Below are positions 1-5,619 of a stretch of DNA of 5,634 nt, one piece after another. Position numbers and translations under genes: made by a program. Below the pieces are notes generated by a model that was given only the letters and a program-made list of their open reading frames with translations, searched no databases and had not been told where the DNA came from. Position 1 is the first letter of the stretch, and each line of letters starts with the position of its first letter. Where the stretch lies: NCBI GenBank assembly GCA_003446335.1, contig DMAZ01000200.1, positions 1 through 5,634 on the forward strand, read 5' to 3'. Source of the DNA: Lachnospiraceae bacterium. GTDB taxonomy: Bacteria; Bacillota_A; Clostridia; Lachnospirales; Lachnospiraceae.

Positions 1-400
1 TGCATGCAGGAACGTGTGTATGTCCGCAAAGTAGAATATCTCCCTTTTTTAAAGGCGGAGGAGCAGCCTCGCAGGCGTGATGCCCGTGCGTGGCGTATAC
101 GGTCTCATCTCCGAGAAGTAAGACTGCATAATCCGCCATTATGGGAAACCGGAGTACCATCTGGTCCACTTCGGTGTCACAGTTGCCTCTGACACATAAA
201 AGAAGTTCATTTAGAGGGTTCAGCATATCAATCACTTTTTTCGGAGCGTAATCACGCGGCAGGTCATTTCTGGGACCGTGATAAAGAATATCTCCGAGAA
301 GTAAGACCCGATCGGGGTCTTCGATGTGTATTCGCTGAACAAGTTTATCACAGTAATATGCGGATCCGTGAATATCCGAGGCTATCAGTATTTTTTTCAT
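1..400 (-). CDS. yfcE: YfcE-type metallophosphodiesterase (5' part; 3' end beyond the left edge)
   Basis: Minus-strand reading frame from an ATG at 400 that stays open to the left edge, giving 133 codons. The family is about 180 residues long, so roughly the last 50 are missing. The calcineurin-like phosphoesterase motifs appear in order: SDIHG (D9, H11), LLLGDILYHGPRN (D37, H41), RGNCD (N73), THGH (H105) and GHTHVP (H127, H129). These are the two-metal ligands and catalytic residues of this fold. The stretches YAPKKV and GNCDTEVDQM are specific to the YfcE branch as I remember the E. coli protein, rather than to generic phosphoesterases. YfcE-type enzymes hydrolyse phosphodiesters in vitro; their physiological substrate is not settled. 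No signal peptide is visible, so it should be cytoplasmic. The start is supported by AGGAGA six bases upstream. It is divergent from the sigma-like gene, and no functional link is evident. Confidence 0.9.
   Translation of the reverse strand, partial: MKKILIASDIHGSAYYCDKLVQRIHIEDPDRVLLLGDILYHGPRNDLPRDYAPKKVIDMLNPLNELLLCVRGNCDTEVDQMVLRFPIMADYAVLLLGDETVYATHGHHACEAAPPPLKKGDILLCGHTHVPAC
107..124. repeat. 18-bp direct repeat, copy 1 (inside the yfcE-like gene)
   Basis: ATCTCCGAGAAGTAAGAC is identical to 290-307. Read on the minus strand it encodes VLLLGD at residues 93-98, in the same frame as the other copy. Confidence 0.8.
290..307. repeat. 18-bp direct repeat, copy 2 (inside the yfcE-like gene)
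   Basis: Identical to 107-124, 183 bases apart. Here it encodes VLLLGD at residues 32-37, which includes the metal-ligand D37 of the phosphoesterase GD motif. Confidence 0.8.
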
Positions 401-406
401 ATAATA

Positions 407-412
407 TCTCCT
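407..412 (-). promoter_or_regulatory. Ribosome binding site of the yfcE-like gene
   Basis: Read on the minus strand this is AGGAGA, six bases before the ATG at 400. It fixes the start of the partial phosphodiesterase gene. Confidence 0.75.
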
Positions 413-433
413 GTCTGCTTTTTCGGGCATTAT

Positions 434-445
434 CATGATATCATG
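434..445. repeat. 12-bp perfect palindrome in the divergent intergenic region
   Basis: CATGATATCATG reads identically on both strands. A second, overlapping palindrome ATCATGAT occupies 432-439. They lie between the divergent phosphodiesterase and sigma-like genes and overlap the putative leftward -10 box. This could be a repressor site, but in AT-rich DNA short palindromes also arise by chance. Confidence 0.4.
435..440 (-). promoter_or_regulatory. Possible extended -10 box for the yfcE-like gene
   Basis: On the minus strand the sequence TGATATCAT contains TATCAT preceded by TGn, matching an extended -10 element. The expected -35 position holds only a poor match (TCCTCT), so the call is weak. 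The resulting leader would be about 28 nt, long enough for the ribosome binding site at 407-412. The box lies inside the palindrome at 434-445. Confidence 0.3.
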
Positions 446-484
446 TTTCTGAACGGGAGAGGAATTATTTTCACGTTTTGGCGC

Positions 485-513
485 TTGCACTTAGAAAGAG
501 ACACTGCTAATAT
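485..513 (+). promoter_or_regulatory. Sigma-A-type promoter of the sigma-like gene
   Basis: TTGCAC at 485-490 is followed after exactly 17 bases by TAATAT at 508-513. TGC directly precedes the -10 box, making an extended -10 (TGnTAATAT). Transcription should begin near 520, giving a leader of about 54 nt to the ATG at 574. This is the best promoter match in the window apart from the operon promoter at 5590-5619. Confidence 0.75.
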
Positions 514-520
514 TTATACT

Positions 521-531
521 TGTAATTTACA
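521..531. repeat. Inverted repeat at the predicted transcription start of the sigma-like gene
   Basis: TGTAA-T-TTACA, two perfect 5-base arms around one base, immediately follows the predicted start of transcription near 520. Its position would let a bound repressor block initiation. No binding protein can be named from sequence alone. Confidence 0.35.
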
Positions 532-562
532 GGATATCACAGAAACAGATTTTCGGATGAGA

Positions 563-567
563 GAGGG
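563..567 (+). promoter_or_regulatory. Ribosome binding site deciding the start of the sigma-like gene
   Basis: GAGGG ends directly against an in-frame ATG at 568 but lies six bases before a second in-frame ATG at 574. Normal spacing therefore favours 574 as the true start, shortening the product from 165 to 163 residues. Confidence 0.65.
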
Positions 568-573
568 ATGTAT

Positions 574-1065
574 ATGGATGAAAGACAGAAAGCGAAGCTG
601 ACTGAAGAGTTTATGCCTCTGGCCATGAAAATCGCTGCGGAAATGGACGACGGTACCATACCGATCGAGGACCTCACGCAGGAAGCTTTTGTAGGCCTTG
701 TGGCAGGCCTTCATATTCTCTCGCAATATGAAGAAAAACTGGAAGGGATTTCTCTTGGAAGTACCCTTGAGAGGGCGATCCGGGAACAGATCCTGATTGC
801 GCAGGAGGAACAGAAAGCGCTCGCAAAACGTGATGACCAGCTGCTTGTACAGGTAGAGCTGCTGAATCGCAGCATTAATGCCCTGACAGAGTCGCTCGGA
901 ACGAAGCCGACGATCGATGAAGTTGCAAATGACATGGGCGTTCCTCAGGATACTGTCATTGAGATCCTGAAGCTGATGGGCGAGACGCTTCCGGAAGGAG
1001 ATGCTTACAAGGAAAATCGGGAATACTGGGCGGATAATCCCGCACTGAGGAAGTTCATGGAGTAA
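574..1065 (+). CDS. Short sigma-70-like protein with regions 2 and 3 only
   Basis: Predicted 163-residue soluble protein with two blocks resembling primary sigma factors. Residues about 9-75 follow region 2: PLAMKIA aligns with LVVSIAK, IEDLTQEAFVGLVAG with the region 2.2 motif FLDLIQEGNxGLxKA, and ERAIREQI with the WIRQAI helix. Residues about 94-134 (INALTESLGTKPTIDEVAND, then a VPQDTVIEILKL helix) follow region 3 (QELGREPTPEEIAEEL). Region 2.2 is the part that contacts the RNA polymerase beta-prime clamp helices, and it is well preserved. The aromatic YATWW motif of region 2.3, used to melt promoters, is replaced by residues without aromatics (LGSTLERA). Region 4, which reads the -35 box, is absent: the protein ends in an acidic tail after region 3. 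It could be a degenerate sigma factor or a polymerase-binding regulator; function unknown. Frame is intact, with its own strong promoter and terminator, so a decayed pseudogene is less likely. Start chosen by ribosome binding site spacing; 568 is the alternative. Confidence 0.8.
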   Translation: MDERQKAKLTEEFMPLAMKIAAEMDDGTIPIEDLTQEAFVGLVAGLHILSQYEEKLEGISLGSTLERAIREQILIAQEEQKALAKRDDQLLVQVELLNRSINALTESLGTKPTIDEVANDMGVPQDTVIEILKLMGETLPEGDAYKENREYWADNPALRKFME

Positions 1066-1072
1066 ATAAGAT

Positions 1073-1176
1073 AGGCTGTTGCGCCAGGCAGTGTCACCAC
1101 TGAATATATGAGACATTTGCAAATAACGTCTGTTATATTCAGTGGTGGCGGCAGGTCCCGGTACGACAGCCTTTTT
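1073..1176 (+). terminator. Long two-tier hairpin terminator between convergent genes
   Basis: The outer arms AGGCTGT (1073-1079) and ACAGCCT (1166-1172) pair perfectly and are followed by a T run ending at 1176. Partial pairing continues inward through GCC/GGC-type segments. An inner stem of 14 perfect base pairs then forms between 1095-1108 and 1134-1147 (CACCACTGAATATA and its complement). The apical loop holds AGAC/GTCT and the palindrome ATTTGCAAAT (1115-1124). The T run ends one base before the stop codon of the convergent glucosidase. On the minus strand the outer stem is followed by ATCTTATTT, so the element may also terminate the operon, less efficiently. It is unusually long for an intrinsic terminator. 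Confidence 0.7.
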
Positions 1177-1177
1177 G

Positions 1178-2851
1178 TTATGCCATTTCCAGAACGACGA
1201 CCTGATAGCCGTCGAGATGAATTGTGTTTTCCGAGAAGCTGGGATCAGCGGTGTTGGTCAGTACCAGTTTTTTAACTTCTCCGGGGAGCGGAAGAATGGC
1301 AGGAGCATTCTGGTAGTTGGCCATGATGAGAAGCGTCTGATCGCTGCTCTTTCGGTAATAAGCCATGACATTATGCATCTCTTCAAGATATGGTACAAAG
1401 TCTCCGTAAGTCAGTGTATCCTTGTATTCGTCACTCTTTCTCAGACGGGTAAGGGTACGATAATAGCAGAATACGGAGTCAGGATCCTTTTTCTCGTCTT
1501 CAAGGTTGATTTCGGTGTGATTCGGATTAACGCGGAGCCAGGGAGTTCCTGTTGTGAATCCTGCATTTTCCGATGAATCCCACTGGAAAGGTGTTCTTGC
1601 GTTGTCCCGTCCGTATTTTTCAATCATGTGAAGTGCATCCGCATCCGAGATGCCCTGAGATCTGGCCACTTTATAGGAATCGATCGATGAAATATCGTCT
1701 ACTTCCTCAATGGAGGAAATCTGAAGATTCTCCATCCCGAGTTCCTGACCCTGATAGATCCAGGGAAGACCCTTGATCAGGAAGTAAACGGTGGCCAGCA
1801 TCTTTTTGGAGACAACTGACTGATCCCCTTCCGGAATATAACGTGATACACCGCGGGGTTCATCGTGGTTCTCGATAATGTTCGAGACAAAACCGATGTC
1901 ATTGAATTTTTTCTGTGCACTGAAGACGCAGGCTTTATAGTCATCCGGCGTGATATCCACATTATCCTGCCAGCCTTTTCTGCTCTGTCCGAAAATGGTC
2001 TCGGAAAAGTCGAACATGGAGCTGAAGTAGCCGTTGCTGCCGATAAAGGCCGGAAGTTCTTCATCTTTCTGATTGAATACCTCACCTACAGTAAAGGCAT
2101 TGTGGGGCTTAAAGCATCGGTCACGCATCTCACCCAGAAATTCCCCGATTCCTCTGGCATCCTCCAGCATGTGGGTGCAGGCTGCCATATTGTCGTCACG
2201 GTCCGCCGGATAATTTCTGAACGGCAGTGCCTTTTTAATGTTTATGATGGCGTCCAGACGGAAGCCGTCGAGACCTTTGTCAAGCCACCAGTTGATCATT
2301 TTGTATATATCTTCACGCAGTTCCGGATTTTCCCAGTTCAGGTCCGGCTGTTTTTTATGGAACAGATGGAGATAGTAGATGTCGTCATGTCCCGGCAATT
2401 TGTCCCATACGGATCCTCCGAAATAAGACCTCCAGTTACAGAGGGTGGAAGGGTCATCTGTATGTTCAAGGTAAAAGTATTTTCCGTATTTGCCGTCAGG
2501 ATCCTCTGCGGCTTTTTTGAACCAGTCGTGTTCATCGGAACAGTGATTGACGACAAGGTCCATCAGAATGTGCATGTCCCTTTTATGAGCCTGTCTCAGA
2601 AGTTCATCCATATCGTCCATGGTACCGAATCTGGGATCGATATTGTAGTAATCCGCTATATCATATCCCTGATCTGCGAGAGGGGACGTGTAGATCGGAC
2701 TCAGCCAGATAATATCGACATTCAGATCCTTCAGGTAATCCAGTTTACTTATAATGCCTTTCAGATCACCGATGCCGTCTCCGTTACTGTCACAGAAGCT
2801 TTTCGGATAGATCTGGTATGCTATCTTTTCATGCCACCATTGTTTCATCAT
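1178..2851 (-). CDS. GH13 alpha-glucosidase (oligo-1,6-glucosidase family, divergent paralog)
   Basis: 557-residue intact glycoside hydrolase of family GH13, of the usual length for subfamily 31-like oligo-glucosidases. The N-terminal (beta/alpha)8 barrel begins at WWHEKIAYQIYPKSF. A calcium loop DSNGDGIGD lies at 21-29. Region I is DLVVNH (D98, H103). The nucleophile is D200 in GFRLDA, the general acid E257 in TVGEV and the transition-state Asp D330 in ENHDEPR. The QPDLNWENP motif is at 168-176, and the beta-sandwich domain occupies roughly the last 80 residues. Ala201 follows the nucleophile, where alpha-1,6-specific enzymes carry Val. By family knowledge, Ala or Thr there goes with alpha-1,4 activity, so a maltose or maltodextrin substrate is inferred. 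There is no signal peptide, so it should act in the cytoplasm on imported oligosaccharides. It is the last gene of the operon, 35 bp after the AraC gene. The first of two adjacent ATGs is preferred; the ribosome binding site is weak (AAAAGAG, eight bases upstream). Confidence 0.93.
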   Translation of the reverse strand: MMKQWWHEKIAYQIYPKSFCDSNGDGIGDLKGIISKLDYLKDLNVDIIWLSPIYTSPLADQGYDIADYYNIDPRFGTMDDMDELLRQAHKRDMHILMDLVVNHCSDEHDWFKKAAEDPDGKYGKYFYLEHTDDPSTLCNWRSYFGGSVWDKLPGHDDIYYLHLFHKKQPDLNWENPELREDIYKMINWWLDKGLDGFRLDAIINIKKALPFRNYPADRDDNMAACTHMLEDARGIGEFLGEMRDRCFKPHNAFTVGEVFNQKDEELPAFIGSNGYFSSMFDFSETIFGQSRKGWQDNVDITPDDYKACVFSAQKKFNDIGFVSNIIENHDEPRGVSRYIPEGDQSVVSKKMLATVYFLIKGLPWIYQGQELGMENLQISSIEEVDDISSIDSYKVARSQGISDADALHMIEKYGRDNARTPFQWDSSENAGFTTGTPWLRVNPNHTEINLEDEKKDPDSVFCYYRTLTRLRKSDEYKDTLTYGDFVPYLEEMHNVMAYYRKSSDQTLLIMANYQNAPAILPLPGEVKKLVLTNTADPSFSENTIHLDGYQVVVLEMA

Positions 2852-2886
2852 AATTTAATCTCTTTTCTTATATAGTATTGGCTGTA

Positions 2887-3807
2887 TTACTGCATCCGGT
2901 ATTCCAGAGGCTTCTTTCCGGTCGCGCGCTTGAAAGTCTGAATGAAATGCCCGATATTTCCGAATCCGCAGGTATATGCAATTTCGAGCACGGGCATGTC
3001 AGTCGTTTTAAGCAGTTTCATAGCGTGACGTATGCGGATATCGTTGATATAGTCAACGCAGGTCCTGCCGATCGTTTTCCTGAAAAAACGGCTGAAATAC
3101 TGCTCGTTCAGGTTCATGAGCTGTGCCAGATCCCTGATATAGATTTTATTCCCATAGTTCTCTTCTATATAGGAAAGAACTGTTTTCAGGGCCTCCACCT
3201 TTGGATCAGGGACATAAGTCGACGAAGTCAGCAGTCCGTTATCCGACAGTGAGGAGATGAGCAGCATCATGAGAGCCTTGCACCTCAGCTGATCGGAGGA
3301 GCCGGACAGATTGAACTGGTCGTCGCGTCTGTCATCTGCTTTTTTGAATATTTTCGCGATCTGTCTGTACAATCGGTCAAATTCCTCAAAGACCGCCATG
3401 TCCGGCCGAATAAACTTCGGCAGTGTAAGGTTGCCGTGAATGAGCGGTTCGATCAGGTTCTGCTCGGAAGAATCAATATTTCTGGTTGAGAGCATGGACG
3501 GACTGAAAAGGAGAGCGGATTCTTTGTAGTACGATTCTGCGGTGATGGAATGGATCATCCCGCTTTCAACAAAGACATAACACTCATCCGCTATCACTGT
3601 ATTTGCCATGTTGATCGAGAGGGCAAATGTTCCTTTCTCGAAATGCAGCAATTCTGTTGAACCATGCCAGTGGGCTTTGGTATCGAACCGCATGGCGTCG
3701 TCTTTTTCCGAATCGGCAAAATACATGGAGCAGGGAAAGGACGCATATCCCTGCTGACGGATCTCTTCCGTCGCTTCAGAACTATTTGCAGGTATATTCG
3801 TATTCAT
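2887..3807 (-). CDS. AraC-family transcriptional regulator with N-terminal cupin domain
   Basis: 306-residue regulator of typical AraC/XylS length. The N-terminal part (about 25-115) looks like a cupin sugar-sensing domain: HWHGSTELLHFEKG at 46-59 has the HxHxxxE pattern (H46, H48, E52). A variable linker follows. The C-terminal DNA-binding domain (about 205-304) has two helix-turn-helix units. The first is around IYIRDLAQLMNLNEQYFSRF (222-241) and the second is PVLEIAYTCGFGNIGHFIQ (272-290), ending in the family signature FKRATGKKPLEYR. The ATG overlaps the stop codon of the upstream glucosidase by one base (TGATG), and no good ribosome binding site precedes it. Expression by translational coupling is therefore likely. 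Lying between two glucosidases, it probably controls this operon in response to an alpha-glucoside, including itself; the ligand is not deducible from sequence. Confidence 0.93.
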   Translation of the reverse strand: MNTNIPANSSEATEEIRQQGYASFPCSMYFADSEKDDAMRFDTKAHWHGSTELLHFEKGTFALSINMANTVIADECYVFVESGMIHSITAESYYKESALLFSPSMLSTRNIDSSEQNLIEPLIHGNLTLPKFIRPDMAVFEEFDRLYRQIAKIFKKADDRRDDQFNLSGSSDQLRCKALMMLLISSLSDNGLLTSSTYVPDPKVEALKTVLSYIEENYGNKIYIRDLAQLMNLNEQYFSRFFRKTIGRTCVDYINDIRIRHAMKLLKTTDMPVLEIAYTCGFGNIGHFIQTFKRATGKKPLEYRMQ

Positions 3808-5483
3808 CAGTGAAGAATGACTCTTGCCTCGTAAGGCTGAAGGATGCCTGCCTTGTGGTCTTTGTAATTCGAAATCAGCTCTTCGCCTTTAAGACTGTCG
3901 AAAAGCGTACATTCCTGCTCTTTATCTGTCCAGTTCGCAGCTACGGTAAGGACCTTTCCGTCCATCTCGCGCTCATATGCATAGATGACTTCGCTGTTTT
4001 CAAGAAGCGGTCTGAAAGTGCCGTAGACAATGATCGGAGTTGTATGCCGCAGGGTGATCAGCTTCTGATAGTAATAGAAGACGGAATCCGGATCCGCCAG
4101 GGCAGCCTCGGCGTTTATCTCCTTATAATTCGGATTTACTTTTATCCAGGGGGTACCCGCTGTGAATCCGGCATTCGGACCGGCATTCCATTGTACCGGA
4201 GTCCTTGCGTTATCACGGCCAATGGTGTCAAAGCACTTGAGCATCGTCTCCCTATCCACCAATTTGTGGTCGACGACATACTGCTTATAGGCATTGATCT
4301 CCTCAATATCCCTGCAATCGTCAAGAGACTCAAAGTGAGTGTTGGTCATGCCGAATTCTTCACCCTGATAGATGTAGGGAGTGCCTTTCTGCATGTGAAG
4401 GACGGTGGCCAGCATTTTGGCGGATATCACGCGCCACTCTTTCGAATCATTTCCGAAACGGGAGACTGCTCTCGGCTGGTCGTGATTGTCCCAGTAGAGA
4501 CTGCCCCAGGCTTTTCCTTCCAATTCTGTCTGCCATTTGTTGAGAATGCCGCGGACATACGTGAGTCTGGGCGGATTGACCGTCCATTTTCCGATGACAG
4601 ATTCTGAATTGGAGCTGCCGTCAGTGTGTTCAAAGTGGAAGACCATATTCAGCTCGGTGCCTTCGTTATTTGCATATCTTTTGGCCTCATCGACCGTTAC
4701 GCCGGCTGCCTCACCTACCGTCATGATGTCGTAGCGGGAGAGTACGCGGCGGTTCATTTCCTGAAGGAACTCATGGACACGGGGACCGTTGCAGACGTAG
4801 GGGTTGGCATTGCCGTAGACTCCGTCAAAGACTTCACCGTCCGGATAAGCAGGATCCTTGCTGATCATGGAGATGACATCCATGCGGAAACCGTCTATTC
4901 CCTTGTCGCACCACCAGGTCATCATATCATACACCTCATCGCGTACCTTCGGATTTTCCCAGTTTAGATCCGGCTGTTTTTCGGAGAAAAGATGCAGATA
5001 ATACTGGCCTGTGGTCTCGTCATATTTCCAGGCGGATCCGCTGAAGTTGGATTCCCAGTTATTGGGTTCGTGTCCGTCTTTGGGATCTTTCCAGATATAG
5101 TAGTCACGATAAGGATTATCTTTTGACTTCCGGCTTTCGATGAACCATTTATGTTCGTCTGAACTGTGGTTCACGACGAGATCCATGACGATTCTGATTC
5201 CTCTGTCGTGGGCGGCCTTCAGCATGCGGTCAAAATCTTCCATGGTCCCGAATTCGGTCATGATATCGCGGTAGTCGGAAATGTCATAACCATTGTCATC
5301 GTTGGGTGATTTGTAGACCGGTGACAGCCAGATGACATCGATGCCGAGCTTTTTAAGATAGTCGAGACGTTCCGTGATTCCGTTCAGATCTCCTATTCCG
5401 TCACCGTTGCTGTCCTGAAATGAGCGTGGATAGATCTGATAGATGACAGCTTCCTTCCACCAGGCACGGGTTTCGTTATTCAT
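3807..5483 (-). CDS. malL: Oligo-1,6-glucosidase (GH13, MalL type)
   Basis: 558-residue intact GH13 subfamily 31 enzyme, close in length and motif detail to Bacillus MalL. It opens with WWKEAVIYQIYPRSF and has the calcium loop DSNGDGIGD at 24-32. Region I is DLVVNH (D101, H106). The nucleophile is D202 in GFRMDVI, the general acid E258 in MTVGEAAG and the third acid D335 in DNHDQPR. The SRKSKDNPYRDYYIWKDP stretch and QPDLNWENP (169-177) are also characteristic. Val203 directly after the nucleophile is the residue associated with alpha-1,6 specificity, so hydrolysis of isomaltose, panose and short isomalto-oligosaccharides from the non-reducing end is predicted. Related activities (dextran glucosidase, sucrose or trehalose-6-phosphate hydrolysis) cannot be excluded by motif alone. 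It lacks a signal peptide, so is cytoplasmic. It is the first gene of the operon, with a strong ribosome binding site and a recognisable promoter upstream. Confidence 0.95.
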   Translation of the reverse strand: MNNETRAWWKEAVIYQIYPRSFQDSNGDGIGDLNGITERLDYLKKLGIDVIWLSPVYKSPNDDNGYDISDYRDIMTEFGTMEDFDRMLKAAHDRGIRIVMDLVVNHSSDEHKWFIESRKSKDNPYRDYYIWKDPKDGHEPNNWESNFSGSAWKYDETTGQYYLHLFSEKQPDLNWENPKVRDEVYDMMTWWCDKGIDGFRMDVISMISKDPAYPDGEVFDGVYGNANPYVCNGPRVHEFLQEMNRRVLSRYDIMTVGEAAGVTVDEAKRYANNEGTELNMVFHFEHTDGSSNSESVIGKWTVNPPRLTYVRGILNKWQTELEGKAWGSLYWDNHDQPRAVSRFGNDSKEWRVISAKMLATVLHMQKGTPYIYQGEEFGMTNTHFESLDDCRDIEEINAYKQYVVDHKLVDRETMLKCFDTIGRDNARTPVQWNAGPNAGFTAGTPWIKVNPNYKEINAEAALADPDSVFYYYQKLITLRHTTPIIVYGTFRPLLENSEVIYAYEREMDGKVLTVAANWTDKEQECTLFDSLKGEELISNYKDHKAGILQPYEARVILH

Positions 5484-5490
5484 TGGTCGA

Positions 5491-5498
5491 ACCTCCTT
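5491..5498 (-). promoter_or_regulatory. Strong ribosome binding site of malL
   Basis: AAGGAGGT on the minus strand is a full Shine-Dalgarno match seven bases before the ATG at 5483. It fixes that start. It is much stronger than the sites of the two downstream genes of the operon. Confidence 0.9.
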
Positions 5499-5545
5499 AA
5501 ATGAAAAAATGATGAACTTTCGTAATTTTGTGATAAAAGATTGCT

Positions 5546-5570
5546 TTAAGTCTGCATCTACAGGACTTAA
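5546..5570 (-). repeat. Inverted repeat in the malL operon leader
   Basis: Arms TTAAGTC and GACTTAA (7 of 7 complementary) flank 11 bases, all within the predicted leader downstream of the transcription start near 5583. It could form a small RNA hairpin or serve as a DNA-binding site. No T run follows closely, so it is not a convincing terminator or attenuator by itself. Confidence 0.5.
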
Positions 5571-5589
5571 TTGTTGTTTTTATGATTCC

Positions 5590-5619
5590 ATTATAGTGAA
5601 CAATGTTCGGATATGTCTA
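5590..5619 (-). promoter_or_regulatory. Sigma-A-type promoter of the malL-araC-glucosidase operon
   Basis: On the minus strand TAGACA (5619-5614, one mismatch to TTGACA) is followed after 18 bases by a perfect TATAAT (5595-5590). Transcription would start near 5583, leaving a leader of about 100 nt before malL. No comparably good promoter is seen before either downstream gene, supporting one three-gene transcript. Confidence 0.75.
5598..5608. promoter_or_regulatory. Candidate operator inside the malL promoter spacer
   Basis: GAACA-A-TGTTC has two perfect 5-base arms around one central base and lies wholly between the -10 and -35 boxes. A dimeric protein bound there would be expected to block polymerase. 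AraC proteins usually bind direct repeats as activators, so a LacI- or GntR-type repressor encoded elsewhere is as plausible as the AraC gene product. Confidence 0.45.

Noticed and set aside
326..601. 91-codon plus-strand open frame upstream of the sigma-like gene
   Set aside because: It starts antisense to the phosphodiesterase gene, runs through the promoter and leader, and overlaps the sigma-like start in another frame; no ribosome binding site or motif supports it.
514..1122. 202-codon minus-strand open frame opposite the sigma-like gene
   Set aside because: It is antisense to a plus-strand frame with clear sigma region 2/3 similarity, a strong promoter and a well-placed ribosome binding site. 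Its own translation shows no recognisable motif, and it runs across the hairpin and the promoter leader.
1865..2875. 336-codon plus-strand open frame
   Set aside because: It lies wholly opposite the distal GH13 glucosidase, whose catalytic motifs are all intact. It shows no family motifs and looks like a shadow of GH13 codon use.
2852..2886. Possible separate promoter for the distal glucosidase (TATATA in the 35-bp gap)
   Set aside because: No acceptable -35 hexamer lies 16-18 bases upstream, and the short gap fits continued transcription from the operon promoter.
3627..4607. 326-codon plus-strand open frame
   Set aside because: It spans the antisense of the AraC N-terminus and the malL C-terminal half, crossing a real gene junction, and has no recognisable domain.
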